Positions 63,907 to 64,000 of a stretch of DNA of 64,000 bases are shown one piece after another (the stretch's first letter is position 1; each line of letters opens with the position of its first letter). The DNA comes from Orientallactaga sibirica (Eukaryota > Chordata > Mammalia > Rodentia > Dipodidae). The notes below the pieces were generated by a model. The model searched no databases. It saw nothing but the letters and a program-made list of their open reading frames with translations, and had not been told where the DNA came from. The stretch lies in the NCBI GenBank assembly GCA_036365145.1, contig JAEOAD010000026.1, forward strand, positions 5,170,001-5,234,000. Direction: 5' to 3'. The position numbers and the translations under genes are program-made.

Positions 63907-64000
63907 TGGACTTAACATTTTTAAAATGCCTTCTAAACTGAGATTTCAGTGGTCTAAGCAACCCAGTTTGTAGTACTTGACTCCACCAGCCCCAGGAAAG

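Overview
The window looks like nuclear DNA from a rodent, most likely a jerboa or close relative (Dipodidae). The evidence is the repeat content. About 58 recognisable copies belong to a tRNA-derived SINE whose head reads gggctggagagatggc, with a body ending in a CT-rich stretch and an (AAAT)n tail. About 55 are 7SL-derived B1 copies with a distinctive 3' half (gaattccaggtcagcctggg, gagaccctacctcg). From memory of published SINE families these match the dipodid 'Dip' element (B2 superfamily) and a dipodid B1. I also see ID-like and B4-like elements and the 3' ends of L1-type LINEs. The species is an inference. I found no protein-coding exon, CpG-island promoter or multi-exon gene that I can support. 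Every long reading frame I examined lies in a SINE, an L1 3' end, a microsatellite or unconserved single-copy DNA. The window is best read as intronic or intergenic.

Layout. 1-10.8 kb: dense SINEs, with a 0.4-kb tandem duplication at 7.0-7.8 kb. 10.8-19.6 kb: mostly single-copy, with scattered SINEs, a (CT)n(GT)n microsatellite and a 20-bp SINE micro-insertion at 18.87 kb. 19.6-26.2 kb: the densest SINE block, including six consecutive minus-strand Dip copies. 26.2-29.4 kb: largely single-copy. 29.4-33.2 kb: two L1 3' ends in the same orientation with interleaved SINEs. 33.2-40.1 kb: mixed, with a CpG-containing GC-rich patch at 35.5 kb and a long (TTTTC)n tract. 40.16-44.29 kb: a recent, nearly identical 2.06-kb tandem duplication. 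44.5-50.4 kb: single-copy DNA with a 5S rRNA retropseudogene (47.2 kb) and an L1 3' end with clear target-site duplications. 50.5-58.3 kb: dense SINEs, including two composite retro-insertions built from Dip, L1 and B1 pieces. 58.3-64 kb: mostly single-copy.

The parts relate through L1-driven retrotransposition. Direct repeats of 9-17 bp flank many insertions and set their relative ages (B1 in older repeats, Dip in B1 tails, Dip in L1). The most unusual items are four: a Dip/L1/B1/Dip mosaic inside one pair of direct repeats; a B1-L1 composite inside a perfect 16-bp duplication; a 3'-truncated 5S rRNA copy without a poly(A) tail inside a 13-bp duplication; and a 20-bp head fragment of Dip inside a 16-17-bp duplication. 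I saw no prokaryotic-type system, CRISPR array or intact mobile-element gene. Coordinates of repeats were read by eye; edges may be off by several bases, more for old copies.
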